Of a stretch of 64,000 bases of DNA, positions 8,757 through 18,167 are shown in pieces. Under the pieces are notes generated by a model that did not search any database, was not told the DNA's origin, and saw only the letters and a program-made list of their open reading frames with translations. The stretch spans positions 620,001 to 684,000 of the forward strand of contig NZ_SPPK01000002.1 of assembly GCF_004569505.1 (NCBI RefSeq). The letters are read 5' to 3'. Every line of letters begins with the position of its first letter. Position 1 is the stretch's first letter. Source of the stretch: Dysgonomonas mossii (GTDB taxonomy: Bacteria > Bacteroidota > Bacteroidia > Bacteroidales > Dysgonomonadaceae). The position numbers and the translations under genes are program-made.

Positions 8757-9635
8757 ATGAAAGACTCAATATTGAGAGAGGTCACTCCTCTATCGCAAAG
8801 GGACTGTTTCATGATTTTTTCCCGTATAAAACAGCATTTTACATTTCCTATTCATGTCCATGCCGAGTTTGAGCTGAATTTTATAGAAAATGGGGCGGGA
8901 GCAAGACGGGTAGTCGGCGATAGTATAGAGGAGATTGACGATTTAGAACTAACCTTAATCACCGGGTCTAGCCTTGAACATGGTTGGCTGGATCATAAAT
9001 GTCAGTCGAAAGAGATAAAGGAAATAACAATTCAGTTTCATGGCGACCTTCTGAATGAACAGCTTTTGCAGAAAAATCAATTCAGGTCGGTAAAAGAGAT
9101 GTTTGAGAAAGCCATTTATGGGGTTACCTTTTCGAAGGAGACCATAAAGCAAATAAAAGACAGGCTATATTCTCTTGCTTCGGAACATGAGGGAGCTCAT
9201 TCTGTTTTAAATCTGTTTGGTATCCTATCCGATTTGTCTTTATCGCCTATGCGCGAATTATCCAGCCGATCGTTTAATGAACATACGCAAAATTATGATA
9301 GCAGGCGGATAGAACGTGCTTACAATCATATGTTGGAAAATTATAGTAAAGAAGTCCGGCTTTCCGATGTTGCAAATCTGGTCGGGATGACCGAAGTTGC
9401 TTTCAGCCGTTTTATAAAACAGCGTACAGGTCGTAATTTTATCGATTCGTTAAATGACATACGCTTAGGGCATGCTACGCGTATGCTGGTTGATACTACT
9501 CATAGTGTTGCTGAGATTAGCATTGTGTGCGGGTTTAACAATCTGTCGAACTTTAATCGTATATTCAAAAAGAAAAAAGGATGTACTCCACGCGAATTTA
9601 GAGAAAATTATAAAGAGTCTAAGTTTTTTGTGTGA
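8757..9635 (+). CDS. AraC family regulator of the mannan locus
   Basis: A 292-residue transcription factor. Residues 1-150 form a cupin-like sensing domain (HVHAEFELNFIENG, then GDSIEEIDDLELTLITG). Residues 187-288 are the double helix-turn-helix AraC DNA-binding domain, with RLSDVANLVGMTEVAFSRF as the first HTH and VAEISIVCGFNNLSNFNRIF followed by CTPREFR as the second. It sits directly upstream of, and in the same direction as, the susC operon, but has its own promoter and a terminator after it. Most Bacteroidota glycan loci use hybrid two-component or ECF systems; here an AraC protein is the obvious local regulator. A 21-bp-spaced direct repeat at two downstream promoters is its likely operator. 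The inducer is unknown; mannobiose or a mannosyl-glucose is plausible. Confidence 0.88.
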   Translation: MKDSILREVTPLSQRDCFMIFSRIKQHFTFPIHVHAEFELNFIENGAGARRVVGDSIEEIDDLELTLITGSSLEHGWLDHKCQSKEIKEITIQFHGDLLNEQLLQKNQFRSVKEMFEKAIYGVTFSKETIKQIKDRLYSLASEHEGAHSVLNLFGILSDLSLSPMRELSSRSFNEHTQNYDSRRIERAYNHMLENYSKEVRLSDVANLVGMTEVAFSRFIKQRTGRNFIDSLNDIRLGHATRMLVDTTHSVAEISIVCGFNNLSNFNRIFKKKKGCTPREFRENYKESKFFV

Positions 9636-9773
9636 TAATACTTTTTTGTCAATTTATGATATTTTTTTGATTTTGACTTAATGTTTTTTCTATATGTGTC
9701 AGCTGAAAAATATTATTATTATCCTTTGTGAATAATCCTTATTTATATAATATGTATCTTATAATTAGATGCT

Positions 9774-9820
9774 AAAGTAGATTCTGTGCTTGCTAGCGAA
9801 AGAGTCTACTTTTTGTTTTT
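9774..9820 (+). terminator. Terminator after the AraC regulator
   Basis: AAAGTAGATTCT (9774-9785) pairs over 12 positions, with one G-U pair, with AGAGTCTACTTT (9801-9812), and a T-rich tail follows. It separates the regulator from the susC transcript. Confidence 0.85.
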
Positions 9821-9885
9821 GATAATAAAGTATTACTATGTGATAATATAGTATTTGTTATATTTTATTATCATAAATACATTTG
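9821..9885 (+). promoter_or_regulatory. susC promoter with 21-bp direct-repeat operator
   Basis: The promoter is TTTG (9854-9857), 20 bases, TACATTTG (9878-9885). Two copies of a half-site begin with GATAATA and contain AGTATT: AGTATTA at 9829-9835 and AGTATTTG at 9850-9857, exactly 21 bases apart. The second copy includes the -33 TTTG. Direct repeats two helical turns apart next to the -35 region are typical of AraC-family activator sites. The same layout recurs upstream of the CE7 esterase gene. Confidence 0.7.
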
Positions 9886-9966
9886 TATTACGCTAAGAAG
9901 CAATATGAGAATAAAGCAAATCTAACCGTGTAAAAATATTACTAATCATTATCGAAGCCTTAAATT

Positions 9967-12900
9967 ATGAGAAAAATCCTTTTTTTATTGCTCCTGATAT
10001 GTATGGTTCCATGTGCTATGTATGCGCAGAACTATCAAATTTCAGGGAAGGTAACAGATGCTAAAGACGGCTCACCGATGCCGGGTGTGACAGTTCAAAC
10101 ACAGACCAAAGTCGGTGTGATGACTGACTTTGACGGAAATTATACTATAAAAGCGAATAAGGGCGATGTCCTTACATATTCTTTTATAGGTATGACGCCC
10201 CAATCAGTAAAAGTAGAATCAGATAAACCTATTAATGTTGCCCTTCAGGAAGACAATGTGGCTTTGGAAGAAGTCGTTGTTGTTGGGTATGGTACAATGA
10301 AGAAAAGTGACCTGACGGGTTCTGTTAGTAGCTTATCGGCAGACAGGCTTAAAGAGTCCGTTATCACAAACCTCGACCAGGCGCTCCAAGGGCGTGTGGC
10401 CGGAGTACAGGTTGCTTCCAACTCGGGAGCACCGGGAGCAGCTACCTCGATACGTATTCGTGGTGCTTCTTCTATTAATTTGACAAATGAACCTCTGTAT
10501 GTGATTGACGGAGTGCCAATGAGTGGTGCCGGTTCATCTACAGTCGGTTTTTCTTGGTCGGGAGGTTCTAACGGTCAAAACGTAGTAAACCCATTATCAG
10601 CTATTGCTCCAAGCGATATCCTATCTATAGATGTATTGAAGGATGCGTCCGCAGCCGCAATTTATGGTTCTGCCGGAGCTAACGGGGTTGTGATCGTTAC
10701 AACTAAAAGAGGAAACAAAGGGCGTACAAATATTACGTACGATGGAAGTATTTCTCTTCAATCTCCTATCGATAAATTGGATATGATGAACCTACGCCAG
10801 TATGGAACTTACCAACAACAGCTTTACAATGAAGGTTTCTTGCCGAATGTTGATCAGGCTTACCTTGATCCTTCTTTGTTGGGCAAAGGTACAAACTGGC
10901 AAGATGCCGTAATGGATAATGCATGGATGCAAAACCATAGCCTTTCCCTAAATGGAGGAACAGATAAAACTCAATATCTGGCATCTATAAGTTATACAAA
11001 TCAAGACGGTATATTACTAAATTCAGATTTTGAGCGATTTACCGGTAGGGTGAACGTTGATAATGAATTTAATAAATATATAAAGGTCGGAGCATCTCTT
11101 TCCTATTCACGGACAGATGAATCTATTATCAATAATGATGGTATCAATGGCGTGGTAATGCAAGCTGCATTAATGTCGCCGGCAGTTCCTGTTTATGACT
11201 TTGATGGAAATTATGCAGGACCTGAGACCGTAAATGGGTCTTCGATATATAACCCTGTGGCATTGACTAAAGATCAGATCAATACCTTGCGCCGCGAGAG
11301 GGTTATAGCTAATATCTATGGGCAGTTTACTCTCAATCAATATCTTAATTTTCGTTCAGAAGTGGGTATTGATGGCTCCAATAGTACAAATAAGGGATTC
11401 AAGCCAAGTTATGAATACGGTCAGTTGAAGAATACCAATGTAATGATTATGCAAAACGAAGCGCATAGCTTATATTGGAACTGGATGAACTATGCTACAT
11501 ACAATCAGACTTTTGATAAACACAGCATTAACTTAATGGCCGGAACAGAAGCTTCTAAATCATCATGGGAAAGCCTGCAATTACAAAAAGATCAATTGTC
11601 TTCAAATGATATTCATGTGATTGGTTCTGATGGTAAGTTTGTGGCAAGTAATGGTACAAAAGATTCTTCAGCAAAAGTTTCTGTTTTTGGACGTGCGAAT
11701 TATAATTTTGACAATCGTTACTTATTAACCGCAACTTTAAGGGCGGATGGATCTTCTAGATTTGGCGTAAACCATCGTTGGGGATATTTTCCATCATTTG
11801 CTGCAGCATGGCGCATATCTAGTGAAAAATTTATGGAGGAAACACAAAACTGGTTGTCGAATCTGAAATTGAGGTTGGGTTATGGTATGAATGGGAATGA
11901 TGGATTACCTACATATCGTTATGGATCTACTATGCAAGCTTTTCAAACCGTGTTTGGTACAGCTTATCGTATGTCAAATAATGCTAACCCTGACCTGAAA
12001 TGGGAAGCTTCGGTACAATATAATGGAGGTATTGATTTGGGATTATTTAATAATCGAGTTAATCTTACTGTAGATACATATTATAAGACTACAAAAGATC
12101 TCTTACTTCAACCTTCCGTTTCGCCGGTTCTTGGAGGTTTAGGATGGACTGATATTCAGACTCCATGGATGAATATTGGAAAAGTGGAAAACCGAGGACT
12201 TGATATATCATTGAATACACATAATATAGCGGGTAAAGATTTTAATTGGACTTCAGCCTTATCATTCTCTTTAAACCGCAATAAAGTAAAAGAGCTGGAT
12301 GACTTGGGTACCCCTTCTTATGGAAGATTAGATTGGTATGCTGCATTTCAAAGTGTATCGATGATTTCGGTAGGACAACCTATCGGTGTATTTTATGGAT
12401 ACAAAACCGACGGACTTTATAAAGATGCGGAAGACTTGAGAAATTCAGCGAAGCCCGAAGGTGTAGAGATTCATCGCACTACCGGTGCTTGGGTTGGTGA
12501 TGTTAAGTTTAAAGATATCAGCGGGCCTAATGGTGTTCCTGATGGCATCATTAACGAATATGACCAAACGGTTATTGGAGATCCTAATCCGGACTTTACT
12601 TTTGGTTTTTCTAATACCTTTAACTACAAAGATTGGGAACTAGGCATTGGCCTCACCGGATCGGTAGGAGCTGATATCTTGAACTATGTACGTGTAAAAA
12701 CAGAAGGTGTGATGTCCCAGTGGGACAATCAGTCGACCACAGTACTCAATCGTGCACAATTGGGATACGTTAATGGAAATAAATATGATGTGGCAAATGT
12801 AGATAATAGCTATATAATCAATCCGAATGCAACACTGCCTCGTTGGAGCGGTAATGATATCAATGGTAACAACCGTATGAGTGACCGTTGGATCGAAGAT

Positions 12901-13146
12901 GGAAGCTATTTGCGCATTCAGAATATATCATTAGCATATAACCTGCCAAAGATTTGGTTGAAGAAGACAGGCATATCTAATTGTAAACTCTATTTCAACG
13001 TTCAGAATGTGTATACGTTTACAGGTTATTCAGGTTTAGATCCTGAAATTGGTTCTTACAACCAGCAGGCAGGTCTTTCTAACGTGGATATGGGACGTTA
13101 TCCATCACCTCGTGTATTTACTTTAGGTGCAAATGTTACTTTCTAA
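9967..13146 (+). CDS. SusC-like TonB-dependent oligosaccharide transporter
   Basis: Outer-membrane importer of 1059 aa, paired with the SusD lipoprotein to take up mannan oligosaccharides. A signal peptide (1-20, MYAQ) is followed by a CarboxypepD_reg-like domain (about 24-105), a TonB-box-like EEVVVVGYGTMKK (about 99-111) and a plug domain (about 115-225, with LQGRVAGVQV, IRIRGASSIN and PLYVIDGVP). The rest is a beta-barrel ending in a Phe, as usual for Omp85-dependent assembly. Length and order match SusC/RagA family members. It is the first gene of the operon. The mannan specificity is inferred only from the neighbours. Confidence 0.95.
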   Translation: MRKILFLLLLICMVPCAMYAQNYQISGKVTDAKDGSPMPGVTVQTQTKVGVMTDFDGNYTIKANKGDVLTYSFIGMTPQSVKVESDKPINVALQEDNVALEEVVVVGYGTMKKSDLTGSVSSLSADRLKESVITNLDQALQGRVAGVQVASNSGAPGAATSIRIRGASSINLTNEPLYVIDGVPMSGAGSSTVGFSWSGGSNGQNVVNPLSAIAPSDILSIDVLKDASAAAIYGSAGANGVVIVTTKRGNKGRTNITYDGSISLQSPIDKLDMMNLRQYGTYQQQLYNEGFLPNVDQAYLDPSLLGKGTNWQDAVMDNAWMQNHSLSLNGGTDKTQYLASISYTNQDGILLNSDFERFTGRVNVDNEFNKYIKVGASLSYSRTDESIINNDGINGVVMQAALMSPAVPVYDFDGNYAGPETVNGSSIYNPVALTKDQINTLRRERVIANIYGQFTLNQYLNFRSEVGIDGSNSTNKGFKPSYEYGQLKNTNVMIMQNEAHSLYWNWMNYATYNQTFDKHSINLMAGTEASKSSWESLQLQKDQLSSNDIHVIGSDGKFVASNGTKDSSAKVSVFGRANYNFDNRYLLTATLRADGSSRFGVNHRWGYFPSFAAAWRISSEKFMEETQNWLSNLKLRLGYGMNGNDGLPTYRYGSTMQAFQTVFGTAYRMSNNANPDLKWEASVQYNGGIDLGLFNNRVNLTVDTYYKTTKDLLLQPSVSPVLGGLGWTDIQTPWMNIGKVENRGLDISLNTHNIAGKDFNWTSALSFSLNRNKVKELDDLGTPSYGRLDWYAAFQSVSMISVGQPIGVFYGYKTDGLYKDAEDLRNSAKPEGVEIHRTTGAWVGDVKFKDISGPNGVPDGIINEYDQTVIGDPNPDFTFGFSNTFNYKDWELGIGLTGSVGADILNYVRVKTEGVMSQWDNQSTTVLNRAQLGYVNGNKYDVANVDNSYIINPNATLPRWSGNDINGNNRMSDRWIEDGSYLRIQNISLAYNLPKIWLKKTGISNCKLYFNVQNVYTFTGYSGLDPEIGSYNQQAGLSNVDMGRYPSPRVFTLGANVTF

Positions 13147-13162
13147 TTTTAAAGATAAAAAC

Positions 13163-14857
13163 ATGAAGAATATTAAAAATATAATCAAATCAATTTGTCT
13201 TTCATCCATTATCCTGGGTGCTACATCTTGTAATGATTTCTTGACTATAGTTCCTGAGTCAGAGCAGGTGCTGGAGACATATTACACATCAGAGTCTGCC
13301 GTTAATGCCAACTCTGCCTCTCTGTATGCTGCGTTTGTCTGGCAAGACTTTGGAATGAATTTTATGTGGATGGCAGGAGATGAGCTTGCCGGAGACCTTT
13401 ATTACACTTACGATCAGGAAGGTCAATTTTATTATATGACTTTCCAGAATGGGAATTCCTTCCTTACTCAGGGGTGGAATGGGCTTTACCGTGTAGTTTC
13501 GTATTGTAATAATATTATCAATGGGATGCCTGCCGCAGCAAGATCTAATGGAGTTTCGGAAACGGTAATAAATCGTGCTCTTGGTGAGGCTCGTTGTATT
13601 CGTGCTATTGCTTATTATTGGTTAACAGAGTACTGGCAGGATGTTCCGATTATAACAAATAATAATATCTCCGGAGGTCAGGTGATTCGCCATAAGCAAG
13701 CAAGTGTTTACGAATTTATCCGTCAGGATCTCGAATTCGCTAAAGACAATCTTCCTTCAACTCCATTTCAGACCGGTAGATGCTCAAAATATACAGCTAT
13801 AGGTATGTTGGCAAAGCTTCATCTAACGATGGCTTCTCACCTTTCTGATGCATCATCATCCGATAATTTTGCCAAAGCTAAATCTTACGCAGCTGAGGTA
13901 ATTAATGATAGTGGGCTGAAATTATATTCAGACCTTTCTACAATGTTTTATCCAAAAGGAAACAACTCTTCAGAGTCTTTGTTTGCTATACAATGTACAA
14001 ACGATGGTTATGGATACGGTAACGGACGCAATGTCTCTTTGTCTCGTAATGCACTGATTACTTTAGGTTCATCTTGGGGAGCAGGTAAGGGACCGACTCT
14101 TAGTTTGCAAGAAGCTTTTGATTCGAATGATGCCCGCCGTTATTATACATACATGCGCAATGGTGATAGCTATCCAAATTTGGGTGGCGGTGGATATACT
14201 TATCATAATTTTTCGCAAGATGAGTCTACCGAAACATCAAATGGTATGTTGGCACATGTAAGGAAATACGTAATCGGAGCTAATTCCGATTGTGACGGAG
14301 TTGCGGGAACATCCAATCAGGATGCAGGTAATAATATTTATTTACTCCGTTTGGCAGATGTATATCTGTGTTATGTTGAGGCATGTATCGGCTCGGGTAC
14401 ATCTACTACTGACGCTTTGGCATTGACCGTATATGATAAGGTACGTGAACGTGCCGGATTTTCTACAAAAGCCACTTCTATTACTTACGATCAGTTGATC
14501 AAAGAACGTCGTGTCGAATTTGCTCTTGAAGGTGTCAACTTCCTTGACATTAAACGGATGAGCTATAGGGATATGAATAAGGCTCTTTCTTATTTGAATG
14601 GAATGAAGCGTGAACGTCAATATATTTCTAATGGTAGTTATACATGGCAAGAACGTAATGCCAGCAATGCACATCACGGAGGGTTTACTCCTCTCGATCC
14701 GAGCGATGATTCTTCGGGTAAAGGTTCTATATTCTATCTTGATAAAAATGTAGGAACTATAACTATTACAGAAAAAAATCTTGTGTTGCCTGTTCCTGCG
14801 GAAACAGTAACAAAGACACCAAGTATAACTCAGGAACCGGTTGATTATGCATTTTAA
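13163..14857 (+). CDS. SusD-like glycan-binding lipoprotein
   Basis: Surface lipoprotein of the SusD/RagB family that caps the SusC barrel and binds glycans. The start at 13163 gives a good lipoprotein signal with Cys23 in ATSC; an in-frame ATG at 13127 would add 12 residues overlapping susC and spoil it. The N-terminal alpha-helical TPR-like part has the usual YYTSESAVNANSASLY and ARCIRAIAYYWLTEYWQDVP segments. Near the C-terminus, IKERRVEFALEGVNFLDIKR is the typical RagB/SusD motif. Length is 564 aa. It follows susC by 16 bases. Confidence 0.94.
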   Translation: MKNIKNIIKSICLSSIILGATSCNDFLTIVPESEQVLETYYTSESAVNANSASLYAAFVWQDFGMNFMWMAGDELAGDLYYTYDQEGQFYYMTFQNGNSFLTQGWNGLYRVVSYCNNIINGMPAAARSNGVSETVINRALGEARCIRAIAYYWLTEYWQDVPIITNNNISGGQVIRHKQASVYEFIRQDLEFAKDNLPSTPFQTGRCSKYTAIGMLAKLHLTMASHLSDASSSDNFAKAKSYAAEVINDSGLKLYSDLSTMFYPKGNNSSESLFAIQCTNDGYGYGNGRNVSLSRNALITLGSSWGAGKGPTLSLQEAFDSNDARRYYTYMRNGDSYPNLGGGGYTYHNFSQDESTETSNGMLAHVRKYVIGANSDCDGVAGTSNQDAGNNIYLLRLADVYLCYVEACIGSGTSTTDALALTVYDKVRERAGFSTKATSITYDQLIKERRVEFALEGVNFLDIKRMSYRDMNKALSYLNGMKRERQYISNGSYTWQERNASNAHHGGFTPLDPSDDSSGKGSIFYLDKNVGTITITEKNLVLPVPAETVTKTPSITQEPVDYAF

Positions 14858-14877
14858 CTTTTAAGTAAGACTAGATT

Positions 14878-16137
14878 ATGAAAAAATATATTTTAAATAT
14901 AGCTATTGTATTACTTGCTCTTGTCTCATTCAATTCGTGCTCGGATGATGACGATAAAGGCGGCTCGGGAGGAGGTACTCCGGTCGTTAGATACATACGC
15001 CCATGCGACGCAACTATTTCTGATTCTTTATTGACAAGCGGATATTTGGGTACTCAGATTGCCATTATTGGAGAAAACTTGTCGAAAGTTAATAAGGTTT
15101 ATTTTAATGATCAGAAAGCCAAGTTAAACCCGAATTTTGTGACGGACAATACTATTATTGTTAATATACCTTCAGGTATTCCTGGAGAGAAGCAAGATTT
15201 GATTAAGTTATATACAAATAATGACTCTTGCTATTATACTTTCGAAACAAAAGTTCCTGCACCTGCACCTAAATCCATGACATGTGAATATGTTGATGAT
15301 GGCAATGTTGCTTATATTCATGGTCTTTATTTTATTCATGAAGACGCTAACCCTTTGACTGTAACTTTTGAAGGAGGATTGCAAGGTGAAGTTGTGAGCC
15401 ATGATCTAGATAATATAGCAGTAAAAGTTCCTGTAGGTGCTAAGCCCGGACCTGTAAAAGTTACATCTGTATATGGTACAACTGAAAGTCCATTCTATTT
15501 TAGAGATAATAGAAATATCATTCTAGACTTTGATACAAAGTTTGCTGATGGTGGATATCATCATGGATGGCATGCCGGCTCAGGATATAGTACTGACGGT
15601 GGATTAACAGGTTGTGGACAGTATCTGATATTTACAGGAGAAATGGATGATGACAAATGGGATGATAGCAAATTTGGTTATGAACGCTGGACATATCGTA
15701 CTACCGATCCTGATTTCTTTGATGCAGGTGCCCTTGATAAATATGTTTTAAAATTTGAGGTAAATATACCTGACGTATGGTCTGCTGCTGCTCTTCAAAT
15801 TATTTTTACAGGAGCTTCAGATGTTTGGATGAATTGGCAGGAAGGTGGTTCTACCGGTGGTAACCCTAATAATGCTTATTTGTCAAATAGTAATTATCCT
15901 CGGGCATTGTGGATTCCATGGGCAGATACAGGCACTTATGTCAGTAATGGTTGGGTTACGGTAACCATACCAATGACAGATTTTAAATATAGCAAAGATG
16001 GTACTAACCTGAATAAGGTAAATGCTGCAGGACATTACTCCGGTATTACATTATTTGTTAATGGAGGAGGAGTAACAGGTACACCTTGTAACCCTACATT
16101 CCATATTGATAATGTACGTGTTGTTAAAGCTCAATGA
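14878..16137 (+). CDS. Surface glycan-binding lipoprotein with IPT/TIG domains
   Basis: A 419-residue lipoprotein (Cys21 in FNSC, then an acidic DDDD stretch that favours surface export in Bacteroidota). Residues 38-220 resemble two Ig-like IPT/TIG folds (GTQIAIIGENLSKVNKVYF, then HGLYFIHEDANPLTVTF). Residues 225-419 form a beta-rich C-terminal domain with many aromatics (HHGWHAG, WMNWQEGG, RALWIPWAD) ending in FHIDNVRVV, a pattern like the C-terminal binding domain of SGBP-B proteins. It probably holds the glycan at the cell surface for the nearby endo-enzymes. It sits third in the operon, the usual place for an SGBP. Confidence 0.85.
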   Translation: MKKYILNIAIVLLALVSFNSCSDDDDKGGSGGGTPVVRYIRPCDATISDSLLTSGYLGTQIAIIGENLSKVNKVYFNDQKAKLNPNFVTDNTIIVNIPSGIPGEKQDLIKLYTNNDSCYYTFETKVPAPAPKSMTCEYVDDGNVAYIHGLYFIHEDANPLTVTFEGGLQGEVVSHDLDNIAVKVPVGAKPGPVKVTSVYGTTESPFYFRDNRNIILDFDTKFADGGYHHGWHAGSGYSTDGGLTGCGQYLIFTGEMDDDKWDDSKFGYERWTYRTTDPDFFDAGALDKYVLKFEVNIPDVWSAAALQIIFTGASDVWMNWQEGGSTGGNPNNAYLSNSNYPRALWIPWADTGTYVSNGWVTVTIPMTDFKYSKDGTNLNKVNAAGHYSGITLFVNGGGVTGTPCNPTFHIDNVRVVKAQ

Positions 16138-16159
16138 TAATTGCTAAAATTATAAGAAT

Positions 16160-18100
16160 ATGATATTGAATAATATATATGGAAAAGTCGTTTTAGTAAT
16201 GCTGGTAATTTTTGCAGTTACATTCTCGGCATGTTCTAACGATGATGATAATAGTTCGGGTGCTGTGGTTCTTGAAGCTTTTGGCCCAAGTCCGGCTCTA
16301 CGTGGTAGCGAGCTTACCTTTATAGGGAAAAACCTTGATAAAGTAACAAGTGTAATCCTTCCCGAAGGTATTGAGATTACTGATATAGAAGTGGTAAGTA
16401 AAGAAAAAATAAAGATTACCATTCCTCAGGATGCTAAAGAAGGCTATGTTAAACTTGTTGCCTCAGGTTTAGAAATAACTACCAAAACGTTGCTTAAATA
16501 TACAGAGCCTATATCTATTACGAAGTTTGCACCATCTCCTGTCAAGGCAGGTCAGACTCTAACAATAGAAGGTGATTATCTGAATTTGATTCAGAAAGTA
16601 GTCTTTTCTGATAATGTGGAAGTATCTTATAAAGATTTTTTGACATGGGAGCGTAAAAAGATTGAAGTCGTTGTTCCTCGCGAAGCACAGACCGGTATTA
16701 TTATTTTGGCTGACACAGCTGCTATTCCGGTGGAATTGAAATCAGAAACAGAATTGCAAGTAGTTCTCCCTTCTGTAGAAAAGGTATTGGATCTTACAAA
16801 TAAAAAACCCGGAGATGTAGTTTCTACAATAGGTCAGAATCTTGATCTGGTAGAGTCAGTACAGCTTCCTGATGGAGCGCCTGTGGCTCATGCAATAAAA
16901 GATGACGTATTGGCATTCACTCTGCCTGAGGGTATCACCGATGGCGCTATTGTAATGGTTGCTTACTCGGGCGTACATGTAGCTATAGCTAATATCGGTG
17001 TCGCTGTGCCAACGGATTTGGTGGCTACTCCTGCTACAGGCATAAAGGATGGTAGTGTCATTTCGATCAAAGGGGTTAATATGGATTTGGTTACTACAGC
17101 ATTATTCCCAGGAGTATCAGAGGCTGTAACACCTACATCGAAGAGTGCAACGGAAATAAAAGTAACTACTCCAACTAATGCCAAAACAGGAGATCTTATT
17201 CTAAATACCGCTAGTGGAAAAACTGTATCAGTAAAAATTGCTACGTTAAAACCTGAGATATTGTCATACAATCCATCTTCTGTCGCTGCCGGTAATGAAT
17301 TTACAATAAAAGGTAAGAATCTAGATCTTGTTACATCTGTAACATTCGGAGGAAACAAAGTTGTTGAAGTTACTCCAACATCTTCTACTGACTTGGTGGT
17401 AAAAGCCCCGGTAGATGCAGAGACAGGAGAACTGACATTAACAATGAAAAATGGAGAGACTGTAAAGGGCTCCGTTTTGACAGTGACTAAACCAGACTTC
17501 TGTTATATACCTGTTCTTCCGGGTTCAGATGAGGAAATCAAGTCGGGTACTATTTTGAAAGTAGATGTTCAGAATGCGGATAAACTGACCAATGTGCAGG
17601 TAAACGGAAATAATACACAGTATATTTTGCAAGGTTCTACTCTTAGTATACTTGTTCCAAGTAATGCTAATGGAAATACAGCATTTAAGCTGATCTCATC
17701 TAACGGAGAAGTGACTTATACAATACGTATTGTCTCTTCGGGGATAGTAGAAACTGTGATAATGAATGAAACACGTGACCTTGGATCTTGGGCGGGTGAA
17801 GGAGCTGGAGGCGCATTCCGTCTGTATAAGGAATCTTTTGATGGAATAAAAGCCGGAGCAATACTTAAATTCTATTTTACAGTTACCGGATATGGACAAT
17901 TGCAGATTAATAATGCAAACTGGGCAACGTGGGATACACCTGTATTTACTGATACAAGTTTAACATATTATGAGATGGAATTAACTCAACCATTCCTTGA
18001 CAATATATTAGGAGCTAACGATGGTTGGTCAACTACAGCAATTGTTATTCAAGGGGAGCATCTTGTAATCTCTAAGGTTTCTATTATAACTGGTCGGTAA
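16160..18100 (+). CDS. Multi-IPT/TIG surface glycan-binding lipoprotein with C-terminal binding module
   Basis: A 646-residue lipoprotein (Cys25 in FSAC, followed by NDDDN). It carries about six IPT/TIG-like repeats at roughly 37-115, 117-202, 205-280, 285-360, 364-443 and 445-525, most with a G-x-x-L-D-x-V-T/E-S-V core. The last 115 residues (530-646) form a different beta-sandwich-like module with WAGEGAGG, a W-rich NNANWATWD stretch and LTYYEMELT. This module resembles the insertion in the GH26 enzyme next door (YYEMKITDAIL), suggesting a shared carbohydrate-binding unit. The long rod of Ig domains would hold it away from the membrane. No enzyme motif is seen. Confidence 0.82.
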   Translation: MILNNIYGKVVLVMLVIFAVTFSACSNDDDNSSGAVVLEAFGPSPALRGSELTFIGKNLDKVTSVILPEGIEITDIEVVSKEKIKITIPQDAKEGYVKLVASGLEITTKTLLKYTEPISITKFAPSPVKAGQTLTIEGDYLNLIQKVVFSDNVEVSYKDFLTWERKKIEVVVPREAQTGIIILADTAAIPVELKSETELQVVLPSVEKVLDLTNKKPGDVVSTIGQNLDLVESVQLPDGAPVAHAIKDDVLAFTLPEGITDGAIVMVAYSGVHVAIANIGVAVPTDLVATPATGIKDGSVISIKGVNMDLVTTALFPGVSEAVTPTSKSATEIKVTTPTNAKTGDLILNTASGKTVSVKIATLKPEILSYNPSSVAAGNEFTIKGKNLDLVTSVTFGGNKVVEVTPTSSTDLVVKAPVDAETGELTLTMKNGETVKGSVLTVTKPDFCYIPVLPGSDEEIKSGTILKVDVQNADKLTNVQVNGNNTQYILQGSTLSILVPSNANGNTAFKLISSNGEVTYTIRIVSSGIVETVIMNETRDLGSWAGEGAGGAFRLYKESFDGIKAGAILKFYFTVTGYGQLQINNANWATWDTPVFTDTSLTYYEMELTQPFLDNILGANDGWSTTAIVIQGEHLVISKVSIITGR

Positions 18101-18111
18101 TATTATAAAAT

Positions 18112-18152
18112 AAAGGCTTGCCTAATCTGAATTTATATTAGGCAGGCTTTTT
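18112..18152 (+). terminator. Hairpin between the TIG lipoprotein and GH26 genes
   Basis: TGCCTAAT pairs with ATTAGGCA over 8 bases, extended outward by AAAG/CTTT with a mismatch, then a T-rich tail. It lies inside the operon, so it probably attenuates transcription rather than ending it. Confidence 0.65.
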
Positions 18153-18167
18153 ACAAAAATATGTATT

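Noticed and set aside
13127..13162. Upstream ATG for the SusD-like protein
   Set aside because: It overlaps the end of susC and would push the lipoprotein signal away from the N-terminus; ATG 13163 gives a normal signal.
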